Assembly (NCBI GenBank): GCA_033557685.1 | Contig: JAWQRN010000128.1 | Coordinates: 1 to 36,988, forward strand | DNA from: Sperchopsis tessellata | Taxonomy: Eukaryota; Arthropoda; Insecta; Coleoptera; Hydrophilidae | Reading direction: 5' to 3' | Length of the DNA stretch: 36,988 nucleotides | Part shown: piece after piece, positions 20,280 to 30,505 of the stretch | Numbering within the stretch: the stretch's first letter is position 1 | How the letters are laid out: the number at the start of each line of letters is the position of its first letter | Notes under the pieces: generated by a model | Databases searched by the model: none | The model's input: only the letters and a program-made list of their open reading frames with translations | Told to the model about the DNA's origin: nothing | Program-made: the position numbers and the translations under genes

Positions 20280-22035
20280 AAAACTTAAGAAAAGAAGTTA
20301 GAATATAGAGAATGTTGAACTTTCTAAGACTAGCCAAGAACGAATAAGATGTTAAAATCCATAACTAAGAAGCCACCTTCCAGGCAATAGAAGAGCCTAG
20401 GAGGTAAAAACAGGTGGAACAAAGACTTATGATTAGGAAAGAGCAAAAAATAGACCTCAGACCTGAAATTGGTGAGGGAATTGATGATAGAGAAAAAATC
20501 TTTGGTTAGAAAGTTTTACCAAGAACTATATCGAGATGAATGTAACTATATAAACATCTCTACCAAGGAAGACGTTGCACCAATATTTCTTTCAGAATTT
20601 GCATTTGGTCTAAAATTAACGAAGTATGGAAAAGCGTAAGGAGAAGACGGGATCACGGTTGTCTTAATAATAATTGCTGGAAAAAAGATATATACAAATC
20701 TGGCAAAATTGTATACGTAAAGTTAAGAAACAAAAGAGATGTCATCATCTTGGAATAATGCAAGGATTATTTTAATACACAAAAAAAGAAAATAAAGAAA
20801 ATTAACGCCCAATCAATCTCATATATGTGGCTAATGAGATTCTTACAAAAATAAATATTACAAATCGCCATACAAGCCAATTCGATTCGTACCAACTCAA
20901 AGAACAGGCAGGCTTACGTAAGAGATATAGCACTATGGATTACATTCACATGGTGCGTGTATTTATATCTAGATATAACGAGTATAATGTGCCTCAATGT
21001 TATGCTTTCATAGACTACGAGAAATCCTTTGACACGATCAAGATACCGGCAGTTAATACAGTTTTGCTTTAAAATATAACTCCATTTGCCTGCATACATC
21101 AAATTCAAAACATCTATTAAAAAGCCACATCAAATATTAACTTATATCAAGAAACGGAAACTTATTATATTCAAAAAGAAATTAGACAAGTAGAGTTAGG
21201 GTATATATTCTGGGAACTAACTTGGAAACAAAAGAGCATTAAAATGAATGGATAATATGTTAATCATAAGAGATTTGCAGATTATATTGTGTTATCTGCA
21301 CACTCTATCTAGGAGCTCCAAGGAAGAAATTATTGATCTGGATTCTGTAAGTAAAGATGTAGGCCTTAGACTAAATCTTAGTAAAACGAATCTTATGCTC
21401 AAAAGCTAGCTATACCAGCCAATGTGTGCATCTAGGGCACGCTAATCGAAGCCGTAATATCATACATGTATTTGGACCAGCTCATAATGATGGATAAAGT
21501 TATTACTTTAGTGGCAGCGCAAATAACTAAACTTGCATGGAGTACAACTTAATGTCTTTTAATATTTTAATATTTAAATCGCAGTCTTTTGTGTTTGATA
21601 CTCATTGTTTTCGATCAGTGTGTTTTACTTGTAATGACGTAAGTTAGTGAGACGTGGATTTTAAAAGCCTCGAATATACGGAAGCTCCAAAGCAAAGAAG
21701 TTTATATTATGGGTTTTTAGAATATGTGATGGAAGGCTCTAAGCATGGATAAGAAGTCAAACTAAGGTCAGGAATGTTTTTCAGGGATTGTGAAGACGCA
21801 AAAGTGGAAATGAGCAGAACATCTTGGAAGGCGAGCAGATCATCGATGGTAAAATGAATTAAACTAGTAGAAGTCGAGAGACAACATAAGAACAAGAAGA
21901 AGAGCCAATCGCAGGTGGGACAGAGAAATCAAAGGCTGTTTTAGAGGCACGTGAATGAGAAGAATGCACAACCGTGTGAGAGAAAGGAACTTGGAGTGAC
22001 CTTTGTGAAGCAATGGATGCATAACGGCGGATTAT
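20280..22035 (+). pseudogene. RTE-type LINE (second subfamily), RT and C-terminus
   Basis: Readable blocks: SLVRKFYQELYRDECNY (about 20495-20550); RPINLIYVANEILTKI (about 20805-20860); YQLKEQAGLRKRYSTMDYIH (20890-20950); YAFIDYEKSFDTIK (21000-21040); a mutated catalytic box RFADYIVLSA (21270-21300; canonical FADD has become FADY); and VGLRLNLSKTNLM. The C-terminus near 21790-22020 has an RRADHRW, RRRANRRWDREI and MRRMHNRVRERNLE series typical of the RTE tail region (W..H..R..D.RW ... GRP..RW.D). Many frameshifts. It resembles RTE/BovB-like elements of the EQAGFR type and is distinct from the RTE copies at 9.2 and 27 kb. Confidence 0.82.
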
Positions 22036-22039
22036 GTCA

Positions 22040-23399
22040 TATACTTATTTATTTTTTACATGTTTGTATCACCCTGTCTTTGCAATAGAGGGAACCCTTT
22101 GTTTCGTTATATTCTACAGGACTCACAATGGTTAAAACGAAAAAAAATCCCTATTACATTTGCCCGAAAAATATGCTACAATTTCAAATTTAAATACCGG
22201 CGTAAAAAAACTGGGAGTGGGCTTCGGCGACAACATATAATTATAGTCTTTAGTCAATGGCGACAGGCTTTCGCTCTGGTTCATGAGCCGGTATCAGTGA
22301 TAATATACCGTTTCTGATGTTACTGAAATGCTGAACAGTTGACACAGTGGTGTCGAAAAATACCGATACAAAATAGCAGTTACGTAGATACCGCCTCATC
22401 TCTAACATGTTTTGTGTGGTTCTGACAAATCCACGCCTTCTTCTTTTATAATAATATATACATTTACATCATTATTTTAACTCATCAGCAGAGTAAAAAT
22501 AATGTTTAAGATGTTATTTTGCATTAAAAGAATTCATAAATAACCAGAAGAGATAACTAATACAAATTTTGCGACCATAATTATTTTTCTACTCATTTTT
22601 CTCGTAATTTTTAAATCTCGTTTTATTATGTGGTTATTCGTCAACAAATATTCTGAAACGTCTTTAAAAATAATACTTCTCTTTTGTAGCTTGATTTTTA
22701 TTCTCTAGAATGAATTATATCGCCCGTTTATGGATTAAGAATCCACGAGATTTATTTTCAATCGTCAAAAAAGCAGTTTCGCAGAAAATATGTAATCCTC
22801 TTAGTGAAGTTGCAGACTCAGCCCTGCTATTTATTAAATCTGCGTCACCATGTACATTTCATTAAACTCCTGTTAATGCTTTCCCCCGTAGTAACAAAGA
22901 TTGGAACATTTTTAATCTGCAGCTTACAACACCCACAAATCCCTCCCTAAATTTATGTCGCTAAGCCAGGTTAGACACAATCTAGACGCCCTCCCTCTTC
23001 TCGTTCTATGTCCCTTAACCCCGTTGTCCTTTATGCTTACAACATACAAAGCACAGTATGCATATACCTATGTTTATGTGTATTATGTATATCTACATTT
23101 GGTCTAGTTGGACCAGTGCCATTCAAACATTTTCAACAAGACTATCCTAAGGATTATCGGTAAGTGGAAGCTTGTTTGTGTTCACGTTATTTGATGTACT
23201 ATTTCATTCGAGCTATTTGCTATTTTGCTATTAACAAACTTCTAAATATTTACCTATATATTCAACTTTTAATAAACCTTATCCTTGTCTATAAGCTTAT
23301 ATATCTACAGTTGAAAATTTTTCGCATGCTATTTCAAAGCATAATCCATATGTTTCTTAGCCACCTGCTTATAAATTAGTTAATTAAACTAAATTTGGT
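22040..23399. other. No recognisable gene
   Basis: Mixed AT-rich sequence. An 85-codon open stretch at 22060-22317 is not recognisable. Around 22910-23040 the composition is C/T-rich (CCCTCCCTCTTCTCGTTC) but shows no motif I can name. Confidence 0.5.
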
Positions 23400-24560
23400 T
23401 TGGAGCACATTGTGGGAGAAAACGATGAAATTGTGAGGAACATAAATGGTAGAGGTGAAAAATCGATCATCGACTATTTCCCTGTAAGTAAATGCATCTG
23501 GCTCCAGATAAATGATGTAAAGGTGAGAAGAGAAAAGAAGAACTGTAATAAAATAAAAAATCAAGAGTTACAAACTTGAGGCACCAGCAATAATAAAGAA
23601 TTAACATAGGTTGCTGGAGGGAGAGCTGAGGATAATGGAAGGTCACGTGGAAATGGAGGAAAAATGGGAATAGTCCAGAAGAGCAATATTGGACGTTGAA
23701 AAGGAAAGTTGCGGAAGCACAAAAATAGGAAATAATGCTACCGAAAAGGCCAAATGTCGGGACAACAACATAAAGGGAAAAGTGAAAGAAAAGGAGTTTA
23801 AATGGAAGAAATACCTGCAAACAAGAAGAGAAGACTACGAGGCATACACGCAAATAACAAGGGAAGTTAAGACACTGATAAAAGGAGTTAAGCAAAATCC
23901 TTGAACAGAATTTGGCAACAAAATAAAAGAGGCATACACTATAAATGAGAAGCTTTTCTTTATGACTATCAGACAACTGAGGCAAAAGAATACGTTGAAG
24001 AACAGAGAAACATTATTTCAGGAGAAGAGCAAATTACAGAAAGATGAAAAAGATATTTTCAGAAACTGTTGAAAGAAGAAGGAGGAGCTAACAACAGAGA
24101 CGAAAACAGAGACAGGCGAGGATGGCAATGCCGATTAGGATAGAGAGGTATTGAAAATATCAGCAATGGAAATAGAAGAAGCTATATCTAAGGTCAAGTT
24201 GGGCAAAGCAGCTGGATTTGAGGACATAACCCCGAAAATGACAAAAAAAATGGAAAAAAGGGAAAACAGGAACTTTTGGAAGTTATAAACACTGCAGTGA
24301 CAGAGAGAAGGACACCTAAGCAATGGCAGTTGGGCATAATAATCCCATTCTCCAAGAAAAGGGATAGTAGAGAATGCATAAATTATGGAGGAATTACCCT
24401 TCTGAGTGTTTCTGGAAAAGCATGCGCGAGAGCTTTAGAAGACTCACCCAGAGCAGATTTAGGAAAAACATGGAGACACAAGATCCCATAGTTGCTATGA
24501 GATAAGTTGCAAGTACATCTATGCAATGTGAACCTTGAGAAAGCGTTTGTATCATTTATT
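23400..24560 (+). pseudogene. RTE-type LINE, endonuclease scraps and N-terminal RT
   Basis: The first block reads GENDEIVRNINGRGEKSIIDYFLV (in two pieces, about 23415-23485), compressing the start and end of the endonuclease (ERN.G...IDYil), so much of the endonuclease is deleted. A charged pre-RT linker follows with KEYVEEQRNIISGEEQITER. RT N-terminus: ERWKRYFQKLLKEEG-like sequence near 24040-24080, AMEIEEAISKVKLGKAAGF (24165-24222), and PKQWQLGIIIPFSKKRDSRE with CINYGGITLLSVSGKA (24310-24425). The trace LEKAFVSF near 24535 is the remains of the palm motif A, after which homology stops. 3' truncated or overrun by other insertions. Confidence 0.75.
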
Positions 24561-24659
24561 TGTGAATTTATTCAATTTTTGCTTTAAGTTGGGGTATGTG
24601 CCAAATATTTTCACGAAGGCTGTTGTTGCTTTATTTATAAATAATGTGGCAAAGCTGTT

Positions 24660-24960
24660 TGATATTTGTAATTATATTTGGAAAAAAACATGATTTTAAA
24701 ATACATAAATCCACAATTGCAGCAATAGCTCAACTTACTCTTACAAGCAGAATTAGTGCCTTCTTTGTTAAGTTTTTACCTTATGTAGCAGTTCTTCACG
24801 GCAATGGCCGTTAATACTGTAGACCATGATATACTTTTGCTAACGTTCAATATTGTGGTAACTAGGGAATGGACTAGGAGTTATTGAGAAACTGTATCGA
24901 AGGGGAAGAACAAACAGTTAAAAATTTTGGGTTGGAGGAAAAGTTCTGTTGTACTTTAAA
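24660..24960 (+). pseudogene. CR1-like LINE fragment (RT centre)
   Basis: Plus-strand frames give HKSTIAAIAQLTLT (about 24705-24750), the residue pattern after the GFRK motif of CR1-type RTs, and AVNTVDHDILLLTF (about 24807-24850), the remains of KAFDTVDHDILL. It is probably joined to the fragment at 25690-25990, with foreign sequence between. Confidence 0.55.
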
Positions 24961-24974
24961 GAAAACATTTGAAT

Positions 24975-25170
24975 CAATTACAAAAATATATAATTCATTG
25001 CGTAGACTTCCAAGTCCACAGTAAATATCTTCAGGTTTTCTGGGAGATAGCCGTGTGTTGGCTTTAGTTTTTTTCTGACGTGTCGTCCACCGTTACAGGG
25101 TACATTATCAAGACCTGTAGTTCTTAAAAGTGCTATAATAGAATAACATGTATCTCTCACAAGTGTTAGT
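24975..25170 (-). mobile_element. Unclassified repeat fragment with hammerhead-like core, minus strand
   Basis: The minus strand contains CTTGATAATGTACCCTGTAA followed directly by CGGTGGACGACACGTCAG. This order and spacing recall a type I hammerhead ribozyme (CTGATGA, stem II, GAAAC) with both core boxes mutated. Downstream, ACACGGCTATCTCCCAGAAA resembles ACACGGATTCCACCCGGAAA at 1629-1648, so the two loci may carry related repeats. Penelope-like elements are known to carry such ribozymes, but no Penelope RT is seen here. Confidence 0.3.
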
Positions 25171-25180
25171 CAAGAAATCC

Positions 25181-25185
<5 letters not shown>

Positions 25186-25222
<37 letters not shown>
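25186..25222. repeat. (AT)n microsatellite
   Basis: About 18 uninterrupted TA/AT units. Confidence 0.97.
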
Positions 25223-25225
<3 letters not shown>

Positions 25226-25249
25226 ATATTATTTATATATAATTTTCAT

Positions 25250-25610
25250 AATTTGTAACAACTTGTTGCTATTTTTCAGGTAATCTGTCAATTCATCTTC
25301 TATAAAAGTTCTCGTCCTTGGAATGAAAATAGTCAGAAATTGCTTTAGAAATACTTTCGAAAAAAAAATTTTCACGTTGCATAATTATGCAATGGTGCAA
25401 TATCAGGTGAATATGGTGGGTGGCTATGAACAAGAACCCACTATTCCGATTCCTTTTCTGGGCTCTAATGCTGGCTTTCTGTTCTTAAAAGCTGCATGCA
25501 ATTTATAGAGCTAATTGCAGTACACATTCGCTTTGCTTTAAGACAAACCCAAGAGTTTTAATGTGGTCTCTAGCAGTTGTATGATGGATGGAGAACAATA
25601 GGTAAATAGA
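25250..25610 (-). pseudogene. Mariner transposase C-terminal fragment
   Basis: The minus strand at 25395-25424 encodes HPPYSPDIAP, the signature around the last catalytic Asp of mariner transposases (HPPYSPDLAPSDYHLF). Downstream, in other frames, FFFSKVFLKQFLTIFIPR continues the family pattern. Upstream, near 25560-25600, a TARDHIKTL-like stretch could be the DNARPHTA region. The Asp-Tyr after AP has become Leu-His. Several frameshifts; no termini seen. It separates two pieces of a CR1-like LINE. Confidence 0.55.
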
Positions 25611-25689
25611 AATTCCCCATGACTCATTACCAACTAGTGTTTTTTTTATTTACAAGCAAAATAACCTGTTTATTTAAAATTCGACACTT

Positions 25690-25990
25690 TCCCTGCAACC
25701 TAATAGTAATTTCTTTAAATCTGAGATGCTAGTAATCTCAGGTATTCTACAAGGAATGCTAGTGGGTCCACTGAGTTTTATATTGTACATTAATCATAGT
25801 TTTGCTGAATTAAAAAAAAAACAGTTTATTGTTTCTTATGAAATAACAATTGAAAAAATTATAGTTTTGTTATTCACATAACAGAGACAATATTAATGTC
25901 AAATATAATTAATAAATTAATGACTTTAAGATAAACAATTTAGTTTCAAGTGGATGAATTAAAGGATGATAATAATACTGTCAACCTCAT
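25690..25990 (+). pseudogene. CR1-like LINE fragment (QGS motif)
   Basis: VISGILQGMLVGPLSFILYI (about 25736-25795) is a mutated GVPQGSVLGPLLFILYIND. A following stretch to about 25990 is heavily degraded and no catalytic box is readable. It is likely the continuation of 24660-24960, displaced by the hammerhead-like repeat, the AT tract and the mariner piece. Confidence 0.6.
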
Positions 25991-27050
25991 ATTTAAACAA
26001 CCGGTACATGAGCATTGTTTTTATTTAATTATTATTCGAATTGATACATCGAAAGTTTTACACATCCATAGCAAAGAGTTGCATTTGCAGCAAGCGGTTG
26101 ATGTGGGCTGACCATTGCAGCTAGCAGCTTCTGCACACAGAGTACCATAATACAGAAAACACGTTTGGTTTTTATTCAAGTTCAACATGGTTAGTTACTA
26201 TCATTGCCTTAAGGTGAGTCAACGACCTAGGTGTACACATGCGAAGAAGTTAGTTTTACAAAACAGGACTTGTTGAACGTTCGTTCTTGTATGAGAAGAC
26301 CAACTGTTGGTCAATACTTACTTCTTGGAGTTGGCTCTGTAATTCTATACGCACATATGTACAACTGGTTTACAAATCGCCTAATATGTAACCCAGCATG
26401 ATCCATATTTGGCACTGCTTCTCAACAAAATTATGTACGCCCATAAAAGACACGGGGTAATTATTGAATAATGAGCGTAATTATGGGATGCGATGCCGCT
26501 TTTACAAAACAACTGTTTCTAACTTTACCACACACATACACGCACTCATATTTATATCTGTCGAATTACAAATTTTGCAGCTAGTAGAAAATCTCTATAA
26601 AAACTTATACAATGATGATTTTGAGTCTGTGAATATTGACCCATATAAGTATCCCTTACATAATTTTCAGTAATTCATTCTGATGATTCTTTGATATAAC
26701 AACATTTCAAAAGCTTCCAGTCCTTTTCTAGTTAGTTCAGTTAAGTTCCATGATTCTAATACGTGTAGTAATACAGAAAACTAGAACAACAAACTAGTAC
26801 TTTAGTTCTGACACAAATTGTTTTTTTTAACCTTCCAAAACTACGGGAACTGTTTCCTTTTTCTGACTCGTTGCGATCTCTAGGTCTGGAATGTGACTCA
26901 AAACTGAACTAGCGGAAACCAGTCAACTACCTGACATAATGAAACATATATTTCGGACTACGAGAGTTAACAGAGTTGTAACTGTTGTTATATTAATAGC
27001 AGAATTCATTGCAAAAGGCATTTCAAATTGCGAACAAGTGATTAAGTCGT
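25991..27050. other. No recognisable gene
   Basis: Mixed composition. An open stretch of 69 codons at 26464-26673 includes LVENLYKNLYNDD, which faintly resembles the segment before the RT in RTE elements, but it is too short to call. Nothing else is recognisable. Confidence 0.45.
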
Positions 27051-27054
27051 ATTC

Positions 27055-28620
27055 ATTAACATATAAAATATCAAAAAGAATTTAGAAAGGACCTACAGGA
27101 ACATCAAAGAGAAATATCTAAAAGCAAGGGTCGTAACCAACAAAAAGTATTGGATGAATGAAGAAATCCTAAAATTAATGGAAGAAAGGAAGTAATTGAA
27201 TATTTGGACAGCAAGTATGACAGTTTTACCTTGCATAAGAAGCTAAACGAGGCCGCAGGAACGCATATACCGGAAGTGACTGGAAGACTAGTGGATTAGG
27301 ACGGAAATGTAATACTTGAAAAACAGAAATGAGTTCAGGCTTGGCAAAAATGTATATAAACTCTTTTTAAATACGAAGGAAATATCTTAACAGAAGACAC
27401 AAGCAAATCTGGCCCGAAAATTTTAAAAGAAGAAGTAAAGAAGGCTATACAATGCGGAAAAAAGGGAAAAGTACCAGGATCGAACGGAGTTCTCATGGAA
27501 ATCATTAAATTATTGGAGACCAATTCTTTGGACATAATAACAAAAGTCTTTAATATAATATACGACACCGGGGATATTCCAGAGAGATGACTGAAGTCAA
27601 CATTCGTTCCTATTAAAAAAAAAAAAAACACAAAGCCAAAACATGGGGTGACTACTGTACAATATGTATTATGAGTCATTTTTAATAACTTTCCTGAAAA
27701 TTATACACCGCCGTTTATACCGCTGATGCGAGGAACGAATGTCCAACACCCAATTTGGATGCCTTGGGAACTAGAGAAGTGCTCTTTATCATGCAAGTCC
27801 TGTTTCAGCTCTATTGGAGCCAGAGAGTAAACAACAAGATTGAAGGAACGAGCTCGGAGAGCTTCGCCATAGAAAAAGGAGTCAAGCAGGGGTGCGTGTT
27901 GTCTCCCATGCTGTTTAACCTATATTCAGAAAGGATATTCTAAGAAGCGCTAAACGAAGTCGAGCAAGGGATTGAAGTTAATGAAGAGCTACTGAACAAC
28001 TTAAGATATTCGGACATTACGGTCAAATTTGCACGCAACAGCTGTTGAATAGCATAAAATCGAAATAAAAATTCGGATTAAGGGAGCCAGAGCAGTATTC
28101 AGGAAAATCAGTAAAGTTTTAAAGAGCCACAGTCAGAACCTTAAGCTTAAACTTAGACTAGTTAAGTGCTATGCCTTTCCAGTACTCTTATATGGAGTGG
28201 AGTCATGGACCTTGACGGAGGCCTCCACGAATAAACTAAATGCGTTCGAGATCTAGGCGTACATAAGGATTCTTAGAATACCCTGGACGGATCATGTTAC
28301 CAACGAGGTGGTTTTAAGGAGGATGAAAGTAGATAGAGAAGTGGGAAGGACGGTAAAAAAAGAAAGCTGGAGTATTTGAGTCACGTAATGTGACACCCAG
28401 AGAGATTCGAGGTATGACAACTAATACTCCAAGGAAAGGTGAAAGGTGGGAGAGGACCAAAACGAAGGAGGATTTCTTGGTTGAAGAACTTAAGAACACG
28501 GTTTAACACAACAACCACTGAATTGTTCCGTAATGCCGCTAACAAAGTTAAGATTGCGTTGTGGATTGCCAACATCCGGTAACGGATAGGCACGCTAGGA
28601 AGAAGAGATTCAGATGTACA
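27055..28620 (+). pseudogene. RTE-type LINE (copy 2 of the 9.2 kb subfamily)
   Basis: Pre-RT linker with EYLDSKYDSFTLHKKLNEAA (about 27200-27260). RT start EEVKKAIQCGKKGKVPGSNG (27428-27490), then IIKLLETNSLDIITKVFNII and YDTGDIPER (27500-27590). Middle: LGTREVLFIMQVLFQ (27758-27810), where a deletion removes FGFR to AFD. Then IEKGVKQGCVLSPMLFNLYS (27868-27935). The catalytic box is degraded to RYSDIT (28001-28020), and a further deletion follows. C-terminus: KCYAFPVLLYGVESWTLTEA (28150-28225), IPWTDHVTNEVVLRRMK, and GPKRRRISWLKNLRTRFNTT (28453-28515). It matches copy 1 block by block. It ends near 28615 in a GGAAGAAGAG tail. Confidence 0.88.
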
Positions 28621-28869
28621 TTTCGCGGAATGCCACCGCTTCATCAGTGAACCTGCAACCCTCATAATTTGAAACAGTGTACCGCACATTCTACACCTAC
28701 TACTACTAGAGTTAAGTATTTGTATACTCCAAACTGTTCTACTTCCTCTCAATTTGCTATTTCGTCTCTTAAGTCGTAAACACGCTTTAATTTTTCCCAA
28801 TGATAACCATATAGTGTCACAAAAAAATAGTAACGCTGAATATTCCGCTCCAACGACTTTGCAAAGTCC
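28621..28869. other. Junction between RTE tail and minus-strand LINE 3' region
   Basis: No independent coding sequence. It probably holds the 3' untranslated region of the minus-strand LINE that follows, abutting the RTE 3' end tail to tail. The long minus-strand open stretch 28381-28899 runs antisense through the RTE and is not a gene. Confidence 0.4.
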
Positions 28870-29108
28870 AGAAAACAGTCTCATGTTAATATAATTCACT
28901 ATTCTTACATTTTCAGCCTATTAAGTCTTCTCTTGAAAATCTTTGTACCCATATTTTTCATTTGTTCTGGCAGGTAGTTATATAAATATGTATGGCCATG
29001 TTGGAAACTGCCACTGGATCGAAGTAACACAGATTGTCGAGTATTATGTGGGTGGTTGTGTTGGGTTTGTAACATTTTCTTTGCATTTCTGTGAATATGT
29101 ATTGCACA

Positions 29109-29109
<1 letters not shown>

Positions 29110-29151
<42 letters not shown>
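29110..29151. repeat. (AT)n microsatellite inside LINE coding sequence
   Basis: About 21 TA units inside the C-terminal coding region of the minus-strand LINE, immediately beside the LTR-like insertion point. It reads as Ile-Tyr repeats, so it does not close the frame. Confidence 0.97.
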
Positions 29152-29153
<2 letters not shown>

Positions 29154-29470
29154 ATATTTATATATATTGTAACAGTTTCCACCTGGAGGAGGCATTAACT
29201 ACTTATCCGGGGAAACCTAATGAACAATGATTCGTGAAGCGAGTTTATTCTAAACCATGTGTTAAGTCTAGTGACAAATAATGAAAATAGGGTAATCGAA
29301 GTGTATAAGTAACCTGAAATAGATTATATCAGGAGTGAGATCGCCGAAGCATATAAAATAACGCAAAATAATTGAAATACTGTATATTGAATAAAAACAC
29401 ATACAAAGGTAATCGACAAATCACCTGCCGTAAGCCGGGTACGTGCTGAATCGTTGAAAGTTAATTTGCC

Positions 29471-29690
29471 AAGTAGAATAGATGAGGACTTTGACTTGTT
29501 GGAAAATCGTCTCTTTATATCCGTCATTTTACGATGCAGGAACGAGCCTCGCCCTCTGAATACCTGGTGGTGAAAGTGATAATGGACAAATAAAATGGAT
29601 GAGGACTATGACCTGCTGGAAAAGCGTCTGTTAATATCTATCGCTTTACGATTTAGGGACGAGCCTAGTCCTCTAGTTACATTGTCACTG
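29471..29690. repeat. Tandem duplication, about 117-bp period, 2 copies
   Basis: Copies start at 29471 and 29588. Shared words include GATGAGGACT, TTGGAAAATCGTCT / CTGGAAAAGCGTCT, and GGAACGAGCCTCGCCCTCT / GGGACGAGCCTAGTCCTCT. The copies differ at many sites, so the duplication is old. Confidence 0.85.
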
Positions 29691-29787
29691 ACAATACAAA
29701 ATACACGTGCTTGGCTGAAGGGCAAGTGACTTTCCGATCGAAACAATAAATATAACACCGCTATAAATTACAGAAACAAAATAATAT

Positions 29788-30065
29788 GACAAGGAACCCT
29801 GAAAATAAAATATGAACATGACAGGGCAAGAAAGGGCAATGTAAACTTGAAAATATAGTAGCTATGTACCAAATAAAATATTACAACGACAAATAAAAAA
29901 AGGACAATGAAACTTGAAAATACAGTCTATGTAACACAATTAAAATATTACAATGACAAATAAAAAAAGGACAATGAAACTTGAAAGTACAGTATATGTA
30001 ACACAAATAAAATATTATAATGACAAATAAAAAAAGGGCAACAAACTTTAGAAATACAATAAAAT
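29788..30065. repeat. Tandem repeat, 67-bp period, about 4 copies
   Basis: Copies beginning GACAAATAAAAAAAGG start at 29888, 29955 and 30022 (exact 67-bp spacing). A more diverged unit starts at 29820 (GACAGGGCAAGAAAGG) and a partial one at 29788. The unit contains CAATGAAACTTGAAAATACA and TATGTAACACAAATAAAATA. Confidence 0.92.
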
Positions 30066-30302
30066 AATGCGCGCGGATACATTCACGCACTCGTGGCTAT
30101 TAGATACGCGCCGCAGGGAGGTTTATAAAGAGAGGGAAAACTACTAGGGTTCGTTTTAATTAAGCCTCTCGATTCAATATATGAGATACGCGGAAAACTA
30201 CATTTATCTCTTTCCGCATCTCAACTAAGCTACTCTGAATAAATAAATGAAACCCTCACGGAGAATTTAGAGCAATTAATATGATTTTATTCTGGAGCTA
30301 AG

Positions 30303-30505
30303 GATTTGCGTTAAGATAGTCGGAGGCCAATACGGTATGCCTGCTAATCCTGACTCCGAATATCCAGCGGAAGGCCCCAAAAGTGAAGATGTTCTGGATC
30401 GAGGAGTCGACAGATTTGCGTTAACCTAGTATAAGGCCAATACGGTATGTTTGCTAATCCTGACACAGAATATACAACGGGAGGTCCCAAAAATGAAGAA
30501 TAAAA
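30303..30505. repeat. Tandem duplication, 110-bp period, 2 copies
   Basis: Copies start at 30303 and 30413, both GATTTGCGTTAA. They share GGCCAATACGGTATG, CTAATCCTGAC and CCCAAAA(G/A)TGAAGA. About 80 percent identical by eye. Confidence 0.88.

Noticed and set aside
23467..23985. Long minus-strand open stretch of 172 codons with apparent membrane segments
   Set aside because: It is antisense to the charged linker of the RTE LINE at 23400-24560; the hydrophobicity is an artefact of purine-rich sense sequence.
28381..28899. Long minus-strand open stretch of 172 codons
   Set aside because: Its lower half is antisense to the RTE C-terminus, and the rest is probably the 3' untranslated region of the neighbouring LINE; no family resemblance.
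28905..29230. Ile-Tyr repeat protein on either strand
   Set aside because: It is the translation of an (AT)n microsatellite embedded in the C-terminal part of a minus-strand LINE.
29471..30505. CRISPR-like array
   Set aside because: The repeats are long tandem units (67-117 bp) without unique spacers, in a eukaryotic transposable element.
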